A stretch of 64,000 nucleotides of DNA from the NCBI RefSeq assembly GCF_030296615.1, contig NZ_AP027732.1, positions 3,229,042-3,293,041 on the forward strand, in the 5' to 3' direction. A model generated the notes under the pieces. The model was not told the origin of the DNA. It did not search any database and saw nothing but the letters and a program-made list of their open reading frames with translations. The position numbers and the translations under genes are program-made. How positions within the stretch are numbered: position 1 is the stretch's first letter; every line of letters starts with the position of its first letter. The stretch comes from Frondihabitans sucicola. GTDB taxonomy: Bacteria; Actinomycetota; Actinomycetes; Actinomycetales; Microbacteriaceae. Positions 48,279-58,525 of this stretch are shown here, piece after piece.

Positions 48279-51200
48279 ATGGCTGTCGTGCACGAATCGG
48301 CAGAACTCTGAAGGCGACGACGCCGACCCTCCTGCGTCGCCGCTCGGGGCACGCGCGGGGGCTGCTCGTGACGATCGCTCTCGTCGCGGCGGTCGGCGCG
48401 GCGCTGCTGCACGTTCTGCCGACCGTCGCGACGAGCGAGTCCGATCGCGGCGCCGAGCAGCTGCTCAGCTCGACCGACACCCTGGCGCGATCGGTCCGCG
48501 TCGTGTCGCCGCTCGACCCGGACGCCCTGTCGAAGGCGCCGGCGATCCGCGAGAGGCTCGAGCGCCTCTTTCCGTCGGGCGCGGTCGACGTCGCCAGCAG
48601 CGGACGCGCCTCCACTCTCGGCGGCACCAGCGCAGGATCCCCCGGGGTCGTCCTCGAGACCCGCCCCGACCTCGCCGGCATCACCGTCGTCGACGGCTCC
48701 TGGACGACGTCCGAGGCCCGCAACGCGTCGGGCGGCGCCGTGCCCGAGGTCGCCGTGAACGTCGACGCGGCGCGCACGCTCGGGGTGGCGGTCGGGGACG
48801 ACCTGGTCGCGACGGCGCCCGGCAGGCGGCTGACCTTCCGAGTGGCGGCGACCTGGCGCGCGTCGGATCCCGCCGCTCCCCGGTGGTCCGGCGACACCCT
48901 GGCGGGGTCGGGCACCGACTCGGGCGCCAGCGGGCCGGTGCTCATCGGCCCGGGCGATCTCGCGGCGCTTCCCGTGAGCACGACGTGGACCTGGACGATC
49001 ACGGCGACGCCCGGCGCCCTCGCCCATCGAGCGGCGGTGACGGCGGCCCTCGGCTCGGTCGGCCAGGTCGTGCACGCCGGCGGCGTTCCGAAGACGCAGC
49101 AGGTGACCACCGACGGCGGTCTCGCCTCGACCCTCGACGAGCTGTCGTCGGCGGCCGCCGCCGCACGGCTCCTCATCTCGATCGCCCTCGCGCTGGTGGC
49201 GGCGCTCGTCCTGCTCTTCACCGCGCAGCTCGGCAGTCTCCTGGTGCTCTCGCGCGCCACCGAGACCGCCCTGCTGCGGGCGCGGGGCGCGCAGGCCACG
49301 CAGTTCCTCGCCCTGTCGGTCGTCGAGACCCTCGTCGTGGTCCTGCCGTCGGCGCTGATCGCCACGGTCCTCAGCGACATCGTCCTGCGCCTCGTCCGCC
49401 CCGGCGATCCGGCCGGTACGGCGACCTCGCTCCTGACGGCCGCCGTGGTGACGGTCGGCACCGTCGTCGTCCTCGCCGGCGCGACCTGGCGGAGCATCCG
49501 CCCCGCGGCTCGCACCGGCTCGCGTCGCTCCGTCGTCACGACGGCCGTGCTCGCCGCGGCCGCCGTGCTCGCCGCGGGGCTGTCCCTGTGGCGTCTCGCC
49601 TCGGTCGGCGAACCTCTCGTCTCCACCGGCGGTCCCGACACCGTCGATCCCCTGGCCGCCCTGTCCCCGCTCCTGGCCGTCGTCGCGGGCTCGCTCCTCG
49701 GTGCCCTGCTCCTCGCGCCCCTCGCGTCGTCGGCCGCTCGCCTCGGCGCCCGACGGCGAGGCCTCCAGCCGGCTCTCGCGGCGCGCGAGGTGAGCCGACG
49801 CCACGGGGTCTTCGCCGGTCCCGTGTTCGCCGTGGCCGTCGTCGTCGCCGCGACCGGCTTCGTGTCAGCCCTGACTCCGACCTGGCTCCGCGTCGACGAC
49901 CTCGCCGGGCGGGTCGAGGTCGGCCCTTCCGCCAGGCTCGTCTCGGACGGCGACTCCGCCGTGTTCGTCGACGGCTTCCCGCTCACGTCGACCGCGGCCG
50001 GCTCGGCCCGAGGCGTCCGAGCGGCGACGACCGTCCTGTCGGACACGGCGCAGTCCGGCCAGTCGACGATCTCCGTGATCGGCGTTGCCTCCGACCGCGT
50101 CGTGCCCGTCCTGGGGAACGAGAGCGATTCGGCGGTCCTCGCCCGGACGCTCGCCCCGGCTCGTCTGCCGGGGCTGGCGCTTCCGGCAGGATCACGCTCG
50201 ATCCGGTTCCAGGAGCGCGTCGGGTCGAGCGCCTCTCCCGGAGAGGTCACCACGCTGCTCTGGGTGAGTGATGATCAGGGCGCCGTCGCGCAACTCTCCA
50301 CGACGGCACCGTCGGGGGCGACGTCCCTCGCGACGGGGAACACCTCGATCCTGAGCGCGACGCTTCCCGACACGAACGGCCCGTGGCGGATCCTCGCCGC
50401 CGTGTCGCGGCTCTCCATCGACCAGGCGGACGCCTCCGGCATCGGGCAAACCGACAGCGCCCAGGTCTCGCTGTCGCAGCTCACGGCGACGAGTCGCGCG
50501 GATGCCGACAGGTCGGTGCCCTTGGACGAGCGCTACTCCGCCCCCGAGTCGACCGCGGGAGTCGTGCACGCCATCGGCGTCCGCTCCCCGGAGGTCGTCC
50601 CGGCGACGGTCACTCCGCAGTTCGCCGCCAGCCTCGGCGTCGGGATCGGTGACCGGGTCGATCTGACGCTGGCGTCCACCGACCAGGCCGTTCCCGCCCG
50701 CATCGCGGGAATCGTCGAGCACGTGCCGGGGTCGGGGTCGGACCTCGCGGTCGCCGTCGACCTCCGGATGTTGGTCGCCTCCGCCGTCGAGGCGGGCGAG
50801 GGGGTCCCCAACCCGAACGAGGTGTGGGTGGACGCCGCCGACTCGCCGGTCCTGGCCGCCGACCTCGCGAGGTCGTCGGCCGTGTCGAGCTCGATCACCA
50901 CGCGTTCCTCCGCGTCGCTGGTGCCCGTGGTCCGCCCGGCGATCTCGGCGTTCTGGGTCGCCGTGCTGGCCGCCGCAGTCCTCGCCGTCCTCGCCGTGGG
51001 AGCCGCGGGCGTGTCACTGCTGCTCGCCCGCGCGCGGGAGAGCGGCGCGCTGCGATCCCTCGGGGTGGGGGAGCCGCGCAGGCCCGGGGCCGCGCCGGCG
51101 AACTGGGTGGCGTGGTCCTGCTGGGAATCGTCTCGGGTGTCGTCGTCGGCATCGTGACCGCGCTCCTCACCGCCGCCCCGTTCGGCTTCGCAGCCGTTCC

Positions 51201-51363
51201 CGACCTGCCGATCGTCCTGACCATCAGCCCCACCGTCGCGGTCGCGGTCTGGCTGACCGCTGTCCTGGCCCTGCTGGTCGCCTGCGCCGCCGTCGTGGTC
51301 GGCATCGGCCTGGCCGTCGCGCGCCGCGCCCGCAGGGCCCGAGTCGAGGACGAATCACGATGA
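48279..51363 (+). CDS. FtsX/MacB-type ABC transporter permease 1 (two frameshifts)
   Basis: About 1028 residues. One N-terminal helix (GLLVTIALVAAVGAALLHVLPTVA), a large extracytoplasmic domain, a first FtsX helix block at about 280-440 (LLISIALALVAALVLLFTAQLGSLLVLSRA; ETALLRARGAQATQFLALSVVE), a second extracytoplasmic domain, and a C-terminal FtsX block. Start ATG 48279 or GTG 48288 (MAVVHESAEL). One missing base at about 48307 restores ELLKATTPTLLRRR. At the GGGGG run 51067-51071 one more G gives GVGGAAQARGRAGELGGVVLLG. The stop overlaps the next start by 4 nt (ATGA). Confidence 0.85.
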
Positions 51364-54026
51364 CGCGCCGACGCAGGACTGCGCGAACCACCCTGTTCGC
51401 GCGCGCGGTCGGGCGCAACTCCCGCTCTGTTGCGGCGACCGCGTTCCTGACGCTGCTCTTCAGCGTGGTCGTCGCGATCCTGCCTCAGGTCGTCTCGACC
51501 CTGCTGACGAACGGAGTCCGCTACGACGTCGAGCAGTCGACCTTCCTCGAACGCGACCTCAGCGCCCGAATCCCCGAGTCGGTCACCACCGGGCCCGCGA
51601 CCTCGGGGCGCACGAACCTCACCGGCGACGTCGCGCAGCAGTGGGGCGGTTTCGACAGCGCCGTGAACGGGATCCGAGACGGGCTCCTCCCCGCTCCGCA
51701 GCGCGACGGGCGCGCCGGAGTACAACGTGTCGACCGAAGAGGTGCCGATGGTCGTGCCGCCGGGCTCGACCCCCAAGCTCGTCCAGCTCACCACCGACCC
51801 CCGGATCTTCGACCGCATCACGATCACCGCCGGACGACGACCCGCCCCGGTGACGGGCGACGGCACGGTCGTCGAGGTCGTGCTGACGGCCGGCAACGCC
51901 GAGCGGATGCGCTGGAAGGTCGGGCAGGTGCGCTCGTTCACGCTGCAGAGTGGCTCGGAGTTCGAGGTGCGGCTGTCGGGCACGTTCCGAGTCGACGACC
52001 CGTCGAACCCGTACTGGCGGCAGACGTACAACGTGAACGCGCTCACCATCCCCGTGGCCTCGGCCGGGAAGGTGCTCGCGACGGGATTCGTCGACCCCCG
52101 CTCGCTGTCGCAGCTCACCTCGTTCGGCTTCGACCTGCAGACGCGGATCTGGTATCCGACGCGCCTCGATGCGCTGTCGCTCGCCACGGCCGGCGGCGTC
52201 GCCGAGCAGTCACGCCGCTTCACCTCGCTCGGTCACACGATCGACGGCGCAGGAACGGGTCAGGTCGCCTTCTCGACCCAGCTCGCGTCGCTGCTCGACG
52301 CCGCCGCGACCCGGACCACCACCACCCTGTCGGTCGTGGCCGCGATCTTCGCCGGACCCCTCGGCGCAGCTCTCGCGCTGGTCGTGCTCGTCACGCGCCT
52401 CGCGCTCCTCCAGGCCCGGAGCGCCCTGATCCTGCTCGCCGGTCGCGGAGCCTCCCGGTCACGCCTGCGCGCCACCGTCGCGCTCGTCACCGCGCTCGCC
52501 TCGATCCCCTCGGCCGCCGTCGGCCTGCTCGTCGGCTCGCTGCTGACGGGTGTCCTTCCGCACGGCCAGGGCCTGCTCGCCGCCGCGATCACGGCCGCGG
52601 TGCCCATCGTCGTGGCCGCCGTGCTGCTTCCTCGACCTCGCCGAGGCGCACGCTTCGGCCTCTGCGACCGTTCGTCGAGGCGATCGTCGTCCTGGCGACA
52701 CTCGTGGCCGCAGGCCTCACCGTCCGGCAGATCGTCGTGGCCGACGCGGCCCCGACGCGGGTCGACGCGACAGCGGTCGCCCTTCCGCTGCTCCTCGCCC
52801 TCACGGGCTGCGTCGTGACCGCCCGCATCGTGCCCGTCGTCCTGGGCGCGATCCTGCCTCGTCTTCGGAAGCGCCCCGGCGTCGCCCTCTTCACCGGTGC
52901 CGCGATCGTGGCGCGCGGGCCCGGCGGAACCGCCGTGACACTCCTGGCCGCCCTGATCGCCGTCGCGGTCGCACTCTTCGGCAGCGTGCTCGGGACGACT
53001 CTCGCCTCCGGCCTGGAGGCGGCGGGCCGCGCGTCGGTCGGAAGCTCGATCGCCGTCGCGGCCGACACCCTCGACGACGACGTCATCACGGGCCTCGGCC
53101 GCCTGCCGGGCGTGGCCTCGTCGGTCGAGATCGCCAACGAGGACGACGTCACCGTGGCGAACCGCGGCGTGCAGCTCCCGGCGACCGTGGTCATCGCCGA
53201 CACGGCGCGGCTCGCCACGGTCCAACGCGGCGTCCCCGGCACCTTCCCGATCCCGGGCGGTCTGCGAAAGACGACGAACGGGATCCCGGTCGTGATCTCG
53301 CAGGCCCTGGCCGACCGGCTCGGCGGCAAGTCCTCCCAGATCGCGGGCACGCGCCTCGACGTCGTCGCGGTCGAACCCTCGCAGACGGCGCTCACCAAGA
53401 GCAGCGAGTGGATCCTCGTCGACGCCGATCAGGCGGAAGCGATCGGTGAGAGCTTCGGCTCGGCCAACCTCGCGCTGCTCCGGCTCGAGCCCGGAGCCGA
53501 CCCTCGGGCCGTCGCCGGCGCCGCCGTGCGCGCGACAGGTGACGCCTCGCTCGTCGACACCGCGCAGGAGGCCATCGATCGCCTCTCGGAGAACCCGCTC
53601 GTCCCCGGGATGCGCGCTCTGAGCCTCGTCGCCAGCGCTCTCGCCGGGGCCGTCGGGATCCTGGCCCTGCTGCTCGCCACGCTCCAGGAGACACCCGCGC
53701 GCCGCGCCCGGATCGCCCTCCTGTCCATGCTCGGCCTCGATCGCCGGCAGGCGCGGCGGATCCTCGCGGTCGAGTCGCTTCCCATCGGGCTGGCCGCTCT
53801 GGTCGGCGGTGCCGCGGTGGCCGTGGCGATCGTCGCCCTCGTGCTGCCCGCGATCGACCTCCGCTCGTTCACGGGCAGCGCCGAGCGACCGCCGCTCGCC
53901 GTCGACCCGCTCGTCGTCGTCTCGATCCTCGTCGGCGGGCTCGTCGCCGTCGCCGCCGTGACGCTCGTCACCATCCGCACCACCTCGATCCGCGGCGTCG
54001 ATCGCCGTCTCGCACCGGAGGAGTGA
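51360..54026 (+). CDS. FtsX/MacB-type ABC transporter permease 2 (two compensating frameshifts)
   Basis: 888 residues with the same architecture as permease 1: N-terminal helix (ATAFLTLLFSVVVAILPQVVSTLL), extracytoplasmic domains, FtsX blocks (VVAAIFAGPLGAALALVVLVTRLALLQARSA; LVASALAGAVGILALLLATLQE; GLAALVGGAAVAVAIVALVLPAI). One extra G in 51708-51710 shifts the frame and one missing C at 52630-52631 shifts it back, so the segment PEYNVSTEEVPMVV to AAVLLP is read in a different frame. The two permeases probably pair as a heterodimer. Stop is 2 nt before the next gene's ATG. Confidence 0.87.
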   Translation: MTRRRRTARTTLFARAVGRNSRSVAATAFLTLLFSVVVAILPQVVSTLLTNGVRYDVEQSTFLERDLSARIPESVTTGPATSGRTNLTGDVAQQWGGFDSAVNGIRDGLLPAPQRDGRAGVQRVDRRGADGRAAGLDPQARPAHHRPPDLRPHHDHRRTTTRPGDGRRHGRRGRADGRQRRADALEGRAGALVHAAEWLGVRGAAVGHVPSRRPVEPVLAADVQRERAHHPRGLGREGARDGIRRPPLAVAAHLVRLRPADADLVSDAPRCAVARHGRRRRRAVTPLHLARSHDRRRRNGSGRLLDPARVAARRRRDPDHHHPVGRGRDLRRTPRRSSRAGRARHAPRAPPGPERPDPARRSRSLPVTPARHRRARHRARLDPLGRRRPARRLAADGCPSARPGPARRRDHGRGAHRRGRRAASSTSPRRTLRPLRPFVEAIVVLATLVAAGLTVRQIVVADAAPTRVDATAVALPLLLALTGCVVTARIVPVVLGAILPRLRKRPGVALFTGAAIVARGPGGTAVTLLAALIAVAVALFGSVLGTTLASGLEAAGRASVGSSIAVAADTLDDDVITGLGRLPGVASSVEIANEDDVTVANRGVQLPATVVIADTARLATVQRGVPGTFPIPGGLRKTTNGIPVVISQALADRLGGKSSQIAGTRLDVVAVEPSQTALTKSSEWILVDADQAEAIGESFGSANLALLRLEPGADPRAVAGAAVRATGDASLVDTAQEAIDRLSENPLVPGMRALSLVASALAGAVGILALLLATLQETPARRARIALLSMLGLDRRQARRILAVESLPIGLAALVGGAAVAVAIVALVLPAIDLRSFTGSAERPPLAVDPLVVVSILVGGLVAVAAVTLVTIRTTSIRGVDRRLAPEE

Positions 54027-54028
54027 TC

Positions 54029-55021
54029 ATGACCACCAGCACACGATCCGTACCACTCGCAGCGTCGGCCCTGCCCGCCCTGCCCGACATCCTCTGCACC
54101 GACCTCGTGCGCATCTACCGCTCCCGCGAGGTCGAGGTCCAGGCGCTGCAGGGGCTCAACCTGCGCGTCGAGAGCGGTGAGCTCGTGGCGGTGGTCGGCG
54201 CCTCGGGCAGCGGGAAGTCGACCCTCCTTGGGATCCTGTCCGGCCACGACGAGCCGTCCGCAGGCCAGGCCAGCGTCGCCGGCCACGATCTCACCCACCT
54301 GACCTCCCGCGAACGGACGCGGTTCCACCGGACGAGCGTCGGGTTCGTGTGGCAGCAGACCGCCCGCAACCTGCTGCCGTACCTGACCGCCGCCCAGAAC
54401 ATCGCCTGCGTCCTGGCCGTCGCCGGCGCCCTCCGTCGCCGCGACCAGTCCGAGCGCATCGACGAGGTCATCGAACTCCTGGGCCTCGGCGACCTCCGCG
54501 ACCGCCTCCCCTCCGAGCTGTCGGGCGGGCAGCAGCAGCGCGTGGCTCTCGGGGTCGCCATCGCGAACCGGCCCGCCGTGCTGCTCGCCGACGAACCGAC
54601 CGGCGCTCTCGACGAACGCACCAGCGAAGAGGTCCTCGAGGCGATGCGAATGCTCAACGAGCACAGCGGAGTCACGACGCTCATCGTCACGCACGACGCG
54701 TCCGTCTCGGATCACGTCCGGCGCACGATCCAGATCCGAGACGGCCGCACCTCGACCGAGGTGATCCGCCGCTCGCGCGCGGACGGTCGTGGCATCGAGG
54801 ACGGCTCGGCGGAGGAGTTCTCCGTCATCGACCGGGTCGGCCGACTGCAGCTTCCCGAGTCGTTCCAGCGCCGGCTCGACCTGCACGATCGCGTGCGGCT
54901 GTCGCTCGAACCCGACCACGTCCAGGTGAGGCCCGGGCACGACGGGGCCGAGCAGGATCAAGAGATCCCCGACCCACCCCGCCGCGGTCGCCACAGTCGG
55001 ATCGACGGAGACGCCTCGTGA
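54029..55021 (+). CDS. MacB-type ABC ATPase with C-terminal AbrB-like extension
   Basis: 330 residues. Walker A VVGASGSGKSTLLGIL, Q-loop FVWQQTARNLLPYLT, signature ELSGGQQQRVALGVA, Walker B VLLADEPTGALD, and the switch His in IVTHDASVSDHV. Residues 1-240 are a LolD/MacB-like ATPase. Residues 255-300 (EFSVIDRVGRLQLPESFQRRL... DRVRLSLEPDHVQVRP) look like a swapped-hairpin AbrB-type motif, followed by a charged tail. ATG 54029 has GGAGGA 6-11 nt upstream. The stop overlaps the next GTG by 4 nt. Confidence 0.93.
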   Translation: MTTSTRSVPLAASALPALPDILCTDLVRIYRSREVEVQALQGLNLRVESGELVAVVGASGSGKSTLLGILSGHDEPSAGQASVAGHDLTHLTSRERTRFHRTSVGFVWQQTARNLLPYLTAAQNIACVLAVAGALRRRDQSERIDEVIELLGLGDLRDRLPSELSGGQQQRVALGVAIANRPAVLLADEPTGALDERTSEEVLEAMRMLNEHSGVTTLIVTHDASVSDHVRRTIQIRDGRTSTEVIRRSRADGRGIEDGSAEEFSVIDRVGRLQLPESFQRRLDLHDRVRLSLEPDHVQVRPGHDGAEQDQEIPDPPRRGRHSRIDGDAS

Positions 55022-55677
55022 CCCGGGCGCTCCTCCGCGCGGAGGCGGTCACGCGCGAGTTCACCTCCCGAGCCGGCACCGTGCGGGCCCTGGGCGCCAC
55101 CGACCTCGCCGTGCGCCCCGGCGAGCTCGTGGTCCTGCGCGGGCCGTCGGGATCGGGGAAGTCCACTCTGCTCAGCCTGCTGGCCGGACTCGATCGACCG
55201 ACCTCCGGCCGGATCCACCTCGATGACGAACGGATCGACGACGCGCCGGAATCGCGACTCGTCGAGTACCGACGCGACCACCTCGGCATCGTGTTCCAGT
55301 CGTTCGGACTCCTACCCGTCCTCACCGCGACCGAGAACGTGGAGGTTCCTCTGCGCATCGCCGGCGTGCCTCCCGCCGAACGGACCGATCGCGTGGCCGA
55401 GGCCCTCGACCTCGTCGGTCTGGCGCAGCACGGCGGGCAGCTGCCGGAGGAGCTCTCCGGCGGGCAGCAGCAGCGCGTCGGCATCGCCCGGGCCCTGGTC
55501 TCGCGCCCGAGGATCCTGCTCGCCGACGAGCCGACCGCTCAGCTCGACAGCGCCAATGCGGCGGCGATCATGGACCTCCTGGCGAGCCTCGTGGCGTCGC
55601 AAGGAGTCGCCGCCGTCGTGTCGACGCACGACGACAGCATGTCCGACCGGGCGACCCACGTGATCACTCTGGGGTGA
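55018..55677 (+). CDS. MacB/LolD-type ABC ATPase
   Basis: 219 residues, canonical: Walker A LRGPSGSGKSTLLSLL, Q-loop IVFQSFGLLPVLTATENVEVPL, signature ELSGGQQQRVGIARAL, Walker B ILLADEPTAQLD, switch VVSTHDDSMSDRA. Start GTG 55018 overlaps the stop of the first ATPase. With two permeases and two ATPases, the four genes may form a heterodimeric mechanotransmission-type exporter or cell-wall regulator complex. The stop overlaps the end of the convergent helR by 14 nt. Confidence 0.94.
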   Translation: MTRALLRAEAVTREFTSRAGTVRALGATDLAVRPGELVVLRGPSGSGKSTLLSLLAGLDRPTSGRIHLDDERIDDAPESRLVEYRRDHLGIVFQSFGLLPVLTATENVEVPLRIAGVPPAERTDRVAEALDLVGLAQHGGQLPEELSGGQQQRVGIARALVSRPRILLADEPTAQLDSANAAAIMDLLASLVASQGVAAVVSTHDDSMSDRATHVITLG

Positions 55678-57819
55678 GGATCACGAGCCGGCGCGTCGTG
55701 CGGGTCATCGCCACGTAGCGGTCGACGGCCCCCTCGATGCCGTCGCCGAGCGACTCCGGATCGACCAGCACGACGAGATCGAACTCGAGCCCCTTGGCGA
55801 GTTCGGGCGTCAGCACCCGCACTCGATCCGTCGACACACGGAACGACGCGACGTCGGGCCCGCCGACGATACACGCCGTGCCGTCGTCGTCCGTCTCCAG
55901 CCAGCTGCCGACGATCCCGTCGAGCTCCGACACCGAACCGCGTTCGACGGGGACCCCCGACGACCGGATCGAGCTGGGCACGTTGGCGTCGGGGATCGCA
56001 GCGCGGATGACCGGCTCGGCGACGGCCATGACCTCCGCCGGAGTGCGGTAGTTCACCGTGAGCGACGCCACCTCGACTCGGTCCAGTCCGATCCGCCCGA
56101 GACGCTCCTGCCACGGCTCGGCGAAGCCCCGCCTGGCCTGCGCCCGGTCGCCGACGACGGTGAAGCTCTTCGACGGACAGCGCCGCAGGAGCATCTGCCA
56201 CTCGGCACCGGTCAGCTCCTGCGCCTCGTCGACCACGACGTGGGCGAACGGGCCCTCGAGGGGGTCGATCGCGGCCTCCGGAGCGCTGGTGTCGTCGATG
56301 AGGGAGTTCTGGGCGTCCTGCTCGCGCAGCATCGACATGAGCTTGAGGTCGCTGTCGTCGGCGGCGATCAGGTCGTCCACCACGCGGCTCATCCGCTCGC
56401 GATCGGAAGCGAGAGCGGCTGCTCGACGGCGCTCCCGCCCGACGGCCTCCGGGTCGCCGATCCGGTGCCGGGCGGCGTCGAGCAGCGGGAGGTCGGACAC
56501 CGTCCACGCTCGGCCGTCGGCGCGCTGCAGGAGCCGCACCTGCTCAGCGTCGAGCCACGGGGCGCTGGCCCGCAGGAAGTCGGGGTTCGTCCAGAGGTCG
56601 GCGACGAGACCGGCAGGATCCAGCAGCGGCCAAGCGCGCTGGAAGGCCGACCGCAGCCGCTCGTTGTCCCGCAGGGAGCGACGCACGAGCGCCTCGGGCA
56701 CCTCCGGGTCGTGCTGATCGAGCGCGATCGCGACGAGCTGCTCCCAGATCTGCTCCCGGGCATCGTCGTGCCGGGTGCCGGGCTCCACCGACTCGAAGGC
56801 CTCGGCCCAGTCCGTCGGACCCAGCCAGACTTCCGCCCACTCGGTCTCGATCAGGACGCCCTCGGCCGGAGGCTGCTCGTAGCGCCCGACGGCGCCGTCG
56901 ATCACGGCGGCGAAACCGGTGGACTCCTTCAGGCGCGCCGCCTCGGCGTTCGACTCGGCACCGGCCGTGGATCCCTCGGCGACCAGGTCGCGGAGCGTGC
57001 AGATCCGCACCCCTCTTCACCCAGGCTGGGCAGGACGTCGTCGACGTATGCGAGGTAGCCGGTGCTCGGGCCGATGAACAGCACTCCACCGTGCCGCTGC
57101 GACAGCCGAGGGTCGGAGTACAGGAGGTAGGCGGAGCGGTGCAGCGCCACCACCGTCTTCCCGGTCCCGGGACCGCCGTCGACGACGAGGGCGCCCCGCG
57201 ATCCTGCTCGGATGATGGCGTCCTGATCGGCCTGGATCGTCCCGAGGACGTCGCGCATCCTCGGCGAACGGCTCGCGCTCAGGCTCTGGATGAACGCGGA
57301 CTCGTCGTCGAAGGCCGCCGTGGCATCGAGAGCGCCCTCGACGAAGACCTCGTCCCAGTAGTCGCCGATTTTGCCTCGCGCCCATCGGTAGCGCCGACGA
57401 CTCGCCAAGCCCTGCGGATTCGCCCGGGTCGCCCCGAAGAACGGCTCCGCCTGCGGCGACCGCCAGTCGATCAGCAACCGGCGCCCGGCGGAGTCGGTCA
57501 CGCCGAGACGCCCGACGTAGACCGGCGCCGCGCCGTCCGCGAAGGTCATGCGCCCGAGGCAGAGGTCGAGGCCGAACCGGCCCAGGATCCGGAGGCGGGC
57601 ACTGAGCCGCCGGATCTCCAGGTCGCGGTCCATGGCCTCCTGGCCGATCCCGCCGGTCTCCCGTCGAGCGTCGTCGAGTCGCGCGGCGACCTCGGCCGTC
57701 GCCGCCCGGAGGCTTCCGGCGATGGCTGCGAAGTGCCGTTCGTCGTCGCGGATGAGGGCCTCGTCGCGTTTGGACGCGAGGCGGTCGGGCAGGTCGAAAG
57801 CGCTTGTCGAGGTCGTCAC
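55664..57819 (-). CDS. helR: HelR, HelD-like RNA polymerase recycling/protection ATPase (frameshifted)
   Basis: 718 residues, SF1 UvrD-like motor that removes stalled RNA polymerase; in Streptomyces HelR displaces rifamycins and gives tolerance. N-terminal coiled coil (DRLASKRDEALIRDDERHFAAIAGSLRAATAEVAARLDDAR) that enters the polymerase secondary channel; the family segment LILGRFGLDLCLGRM-like and DWRSPQAEPFFGATRANPQGL; Walker A VVDGGPGTGKTVVALHRSAY; Walker B HVVVDEAQELTGAEWQML; motif V/VI near VRVLTPELAKGLEFDLVVL and RYVAMTRTTRRLVIL. Start GTG 57819. The frame breaks at the CCCC run 57010-57013; one more base gives LGEEGVRICTLRDLV. A rifamycin-associated element lies just upstream. Confidence 0.92.
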
Positions 57820-57842
57820 GATGGACGAGTCTGGGGCCTGAG

Positions 57843-57863
57843 GGGGTCTTGCGGCAAGCCCCC
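57843..57863. promoter_or_regulatory. Rifamycin-associated element (RAE) upstream of helR
   Basis: 57844-57862 reads GGGTCTTGCGGCAAGCCCC. It has the CTTGC-G-GCAAG core and GGG/CCC flanks of the 19-bp RAE found upstream of rifamycin-resistance genes and helR in actinobacteria (consensus recalled as GGGGCTTGCGGCAAGGCCC; two flank bases differ). It is centred 34 nt before GTG 57819. Confidence 0.85.
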
Positions 57864-57873
57864 GCTCCCCGAT

Positions 57874-57879
57874 ACTTTA
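57874..57879 (-). promoter_or_regulatory. Possible -10 of helR
   Basis: TAAAGT on the minus strand, 10 nt before the RAE. This would put the RAE at the start of the transcript. No clear -35 is seen. Confidence 0.4.
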
Positions 57880-57927
57880 AGAAGGGCAGGGGGACATGCC
57901 GGAGTTCCTGCGCGGACCGGAGAAACG

Positions 57928-58323
57928 ATGCTCGAGCGCTTCCGCCGCAAGAAGGTCGATTCCACGGCCGGGCAGCCCAAGCGCTTCTCGCTCAGCGGCG
58001 CCGACCTGGTCGACCTCGGAGTGCCCGACGTCGCCTGTCTCGCCACCGATCGGATCACGTGCGACGGAGCCCCCGTCGCCTTCGCCCAGCGCGACACCGA
58101 GCAGCTCGGCCCGGAAGACTCCGGCTGGCGTTTCTTCGCCGGCGACGAAGACCAGGCGTACATGGACGACCCGAAGAACCACGGCGTGTACTCGCTCAAC
58201 ACGATCGCCAACTACGACCGCATCATCATCCCCATCCTCGACGAGCCGCCGGGCACCGCCTGGGTGCGCGACGGCGACGTCCTGATCCCCGATCCGCTCG
58301 GTTACCCGGAGCCGCTCGACTGA
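57928..58323 (+). CDS. DUF2185 domain protein
   Basis: 131 residues. Residues 20-125 match DUF2185 (related to immunity protein Imm33): [56 protein letters not shown] and [13 protein letters not shown]. Function is unknown; some relatives occur in toxin-immunity loci, but no toxin gene is here. ATG 57928 has GGAG 7-10 nt upstream. It is divergent from helR across 108 bp with the RAE, so rifamycin could affect it as well; that is inference. Confidence 0.88.
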   Translation: MLERFRRKKVDSTAGQPKRFSLSGADLVDLGVPDVACLATDRITCDGAPVAFAQRDTEQLGPEDSGWRFFAGDEDQAYMDDPKNHGVYSLNTIANYDRIIIPILDEPPGTAWVRDGDVLIPDPLGYPEPLD

Positions 58324-58357
58324 CGCGGGTGCTCCGGTCCCTCCTGCGCCCGTCCCT

Positions 58358-58403
58358 CCTGCGCCTCCCCGTCCGGCCTGCGCCTCCCCGTCCCGCCTGC
58401 GCC
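58358..58403 (+). repeat. 19-bp tandem repeat, 2.4 copies
   Basis: CCTGCGCCTCCCCGTCCGG followed by a near-identical unit (one change) and a partial third. It is intergenic, left of inverted-repeat copy 2. A looser related unit precedes it from about 58339. Confidence 0.75.
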
Positions 58404-58440
58404 GCCCCTCCTCCTCCGCCGCCGCCTCGCCTTGACGCCT

Positions 58441-58525
58441 CCCGAAATCGAAGGGGATTTTTCGCCGGCGGGGCCCCGATCGGCGCAGACCAGCCGCTGA
58501 CGCGAAAATCCCCTTCGATTTCGGG
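58441..58525. repeat. Inverted-repeat element, copy 2
   Basis: Left arm 58441-58465 and right arm 58502-58525 pair over 24 bp with one bulged T, around a 36-nt centre. The arm core CCCGAAATCGAAGGGGATTT is shared with copy 1 at 43341. It lies between the stops of the DUF2185 gene and the convergent SDR gene. Confidence 0.85.

Noticed and set aside
46591..50253. A 1220-codon open frame on the minus strand, opposite ligD and the first FtsX permease
   Set aside because: It is antisense to clearly conserved proteins, low in complexity (Arg, Thr, Ser, Pro) and an expected by-product of high GC. Other long antisense frames in the window were left out for the same reason.
57928..58323. Toxin-immunity pair based on the DUF2185 (Imm33-related) protein
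   Set aside because: There is no toxin gene on either side; the neighbours are helR and a convergent SDR.
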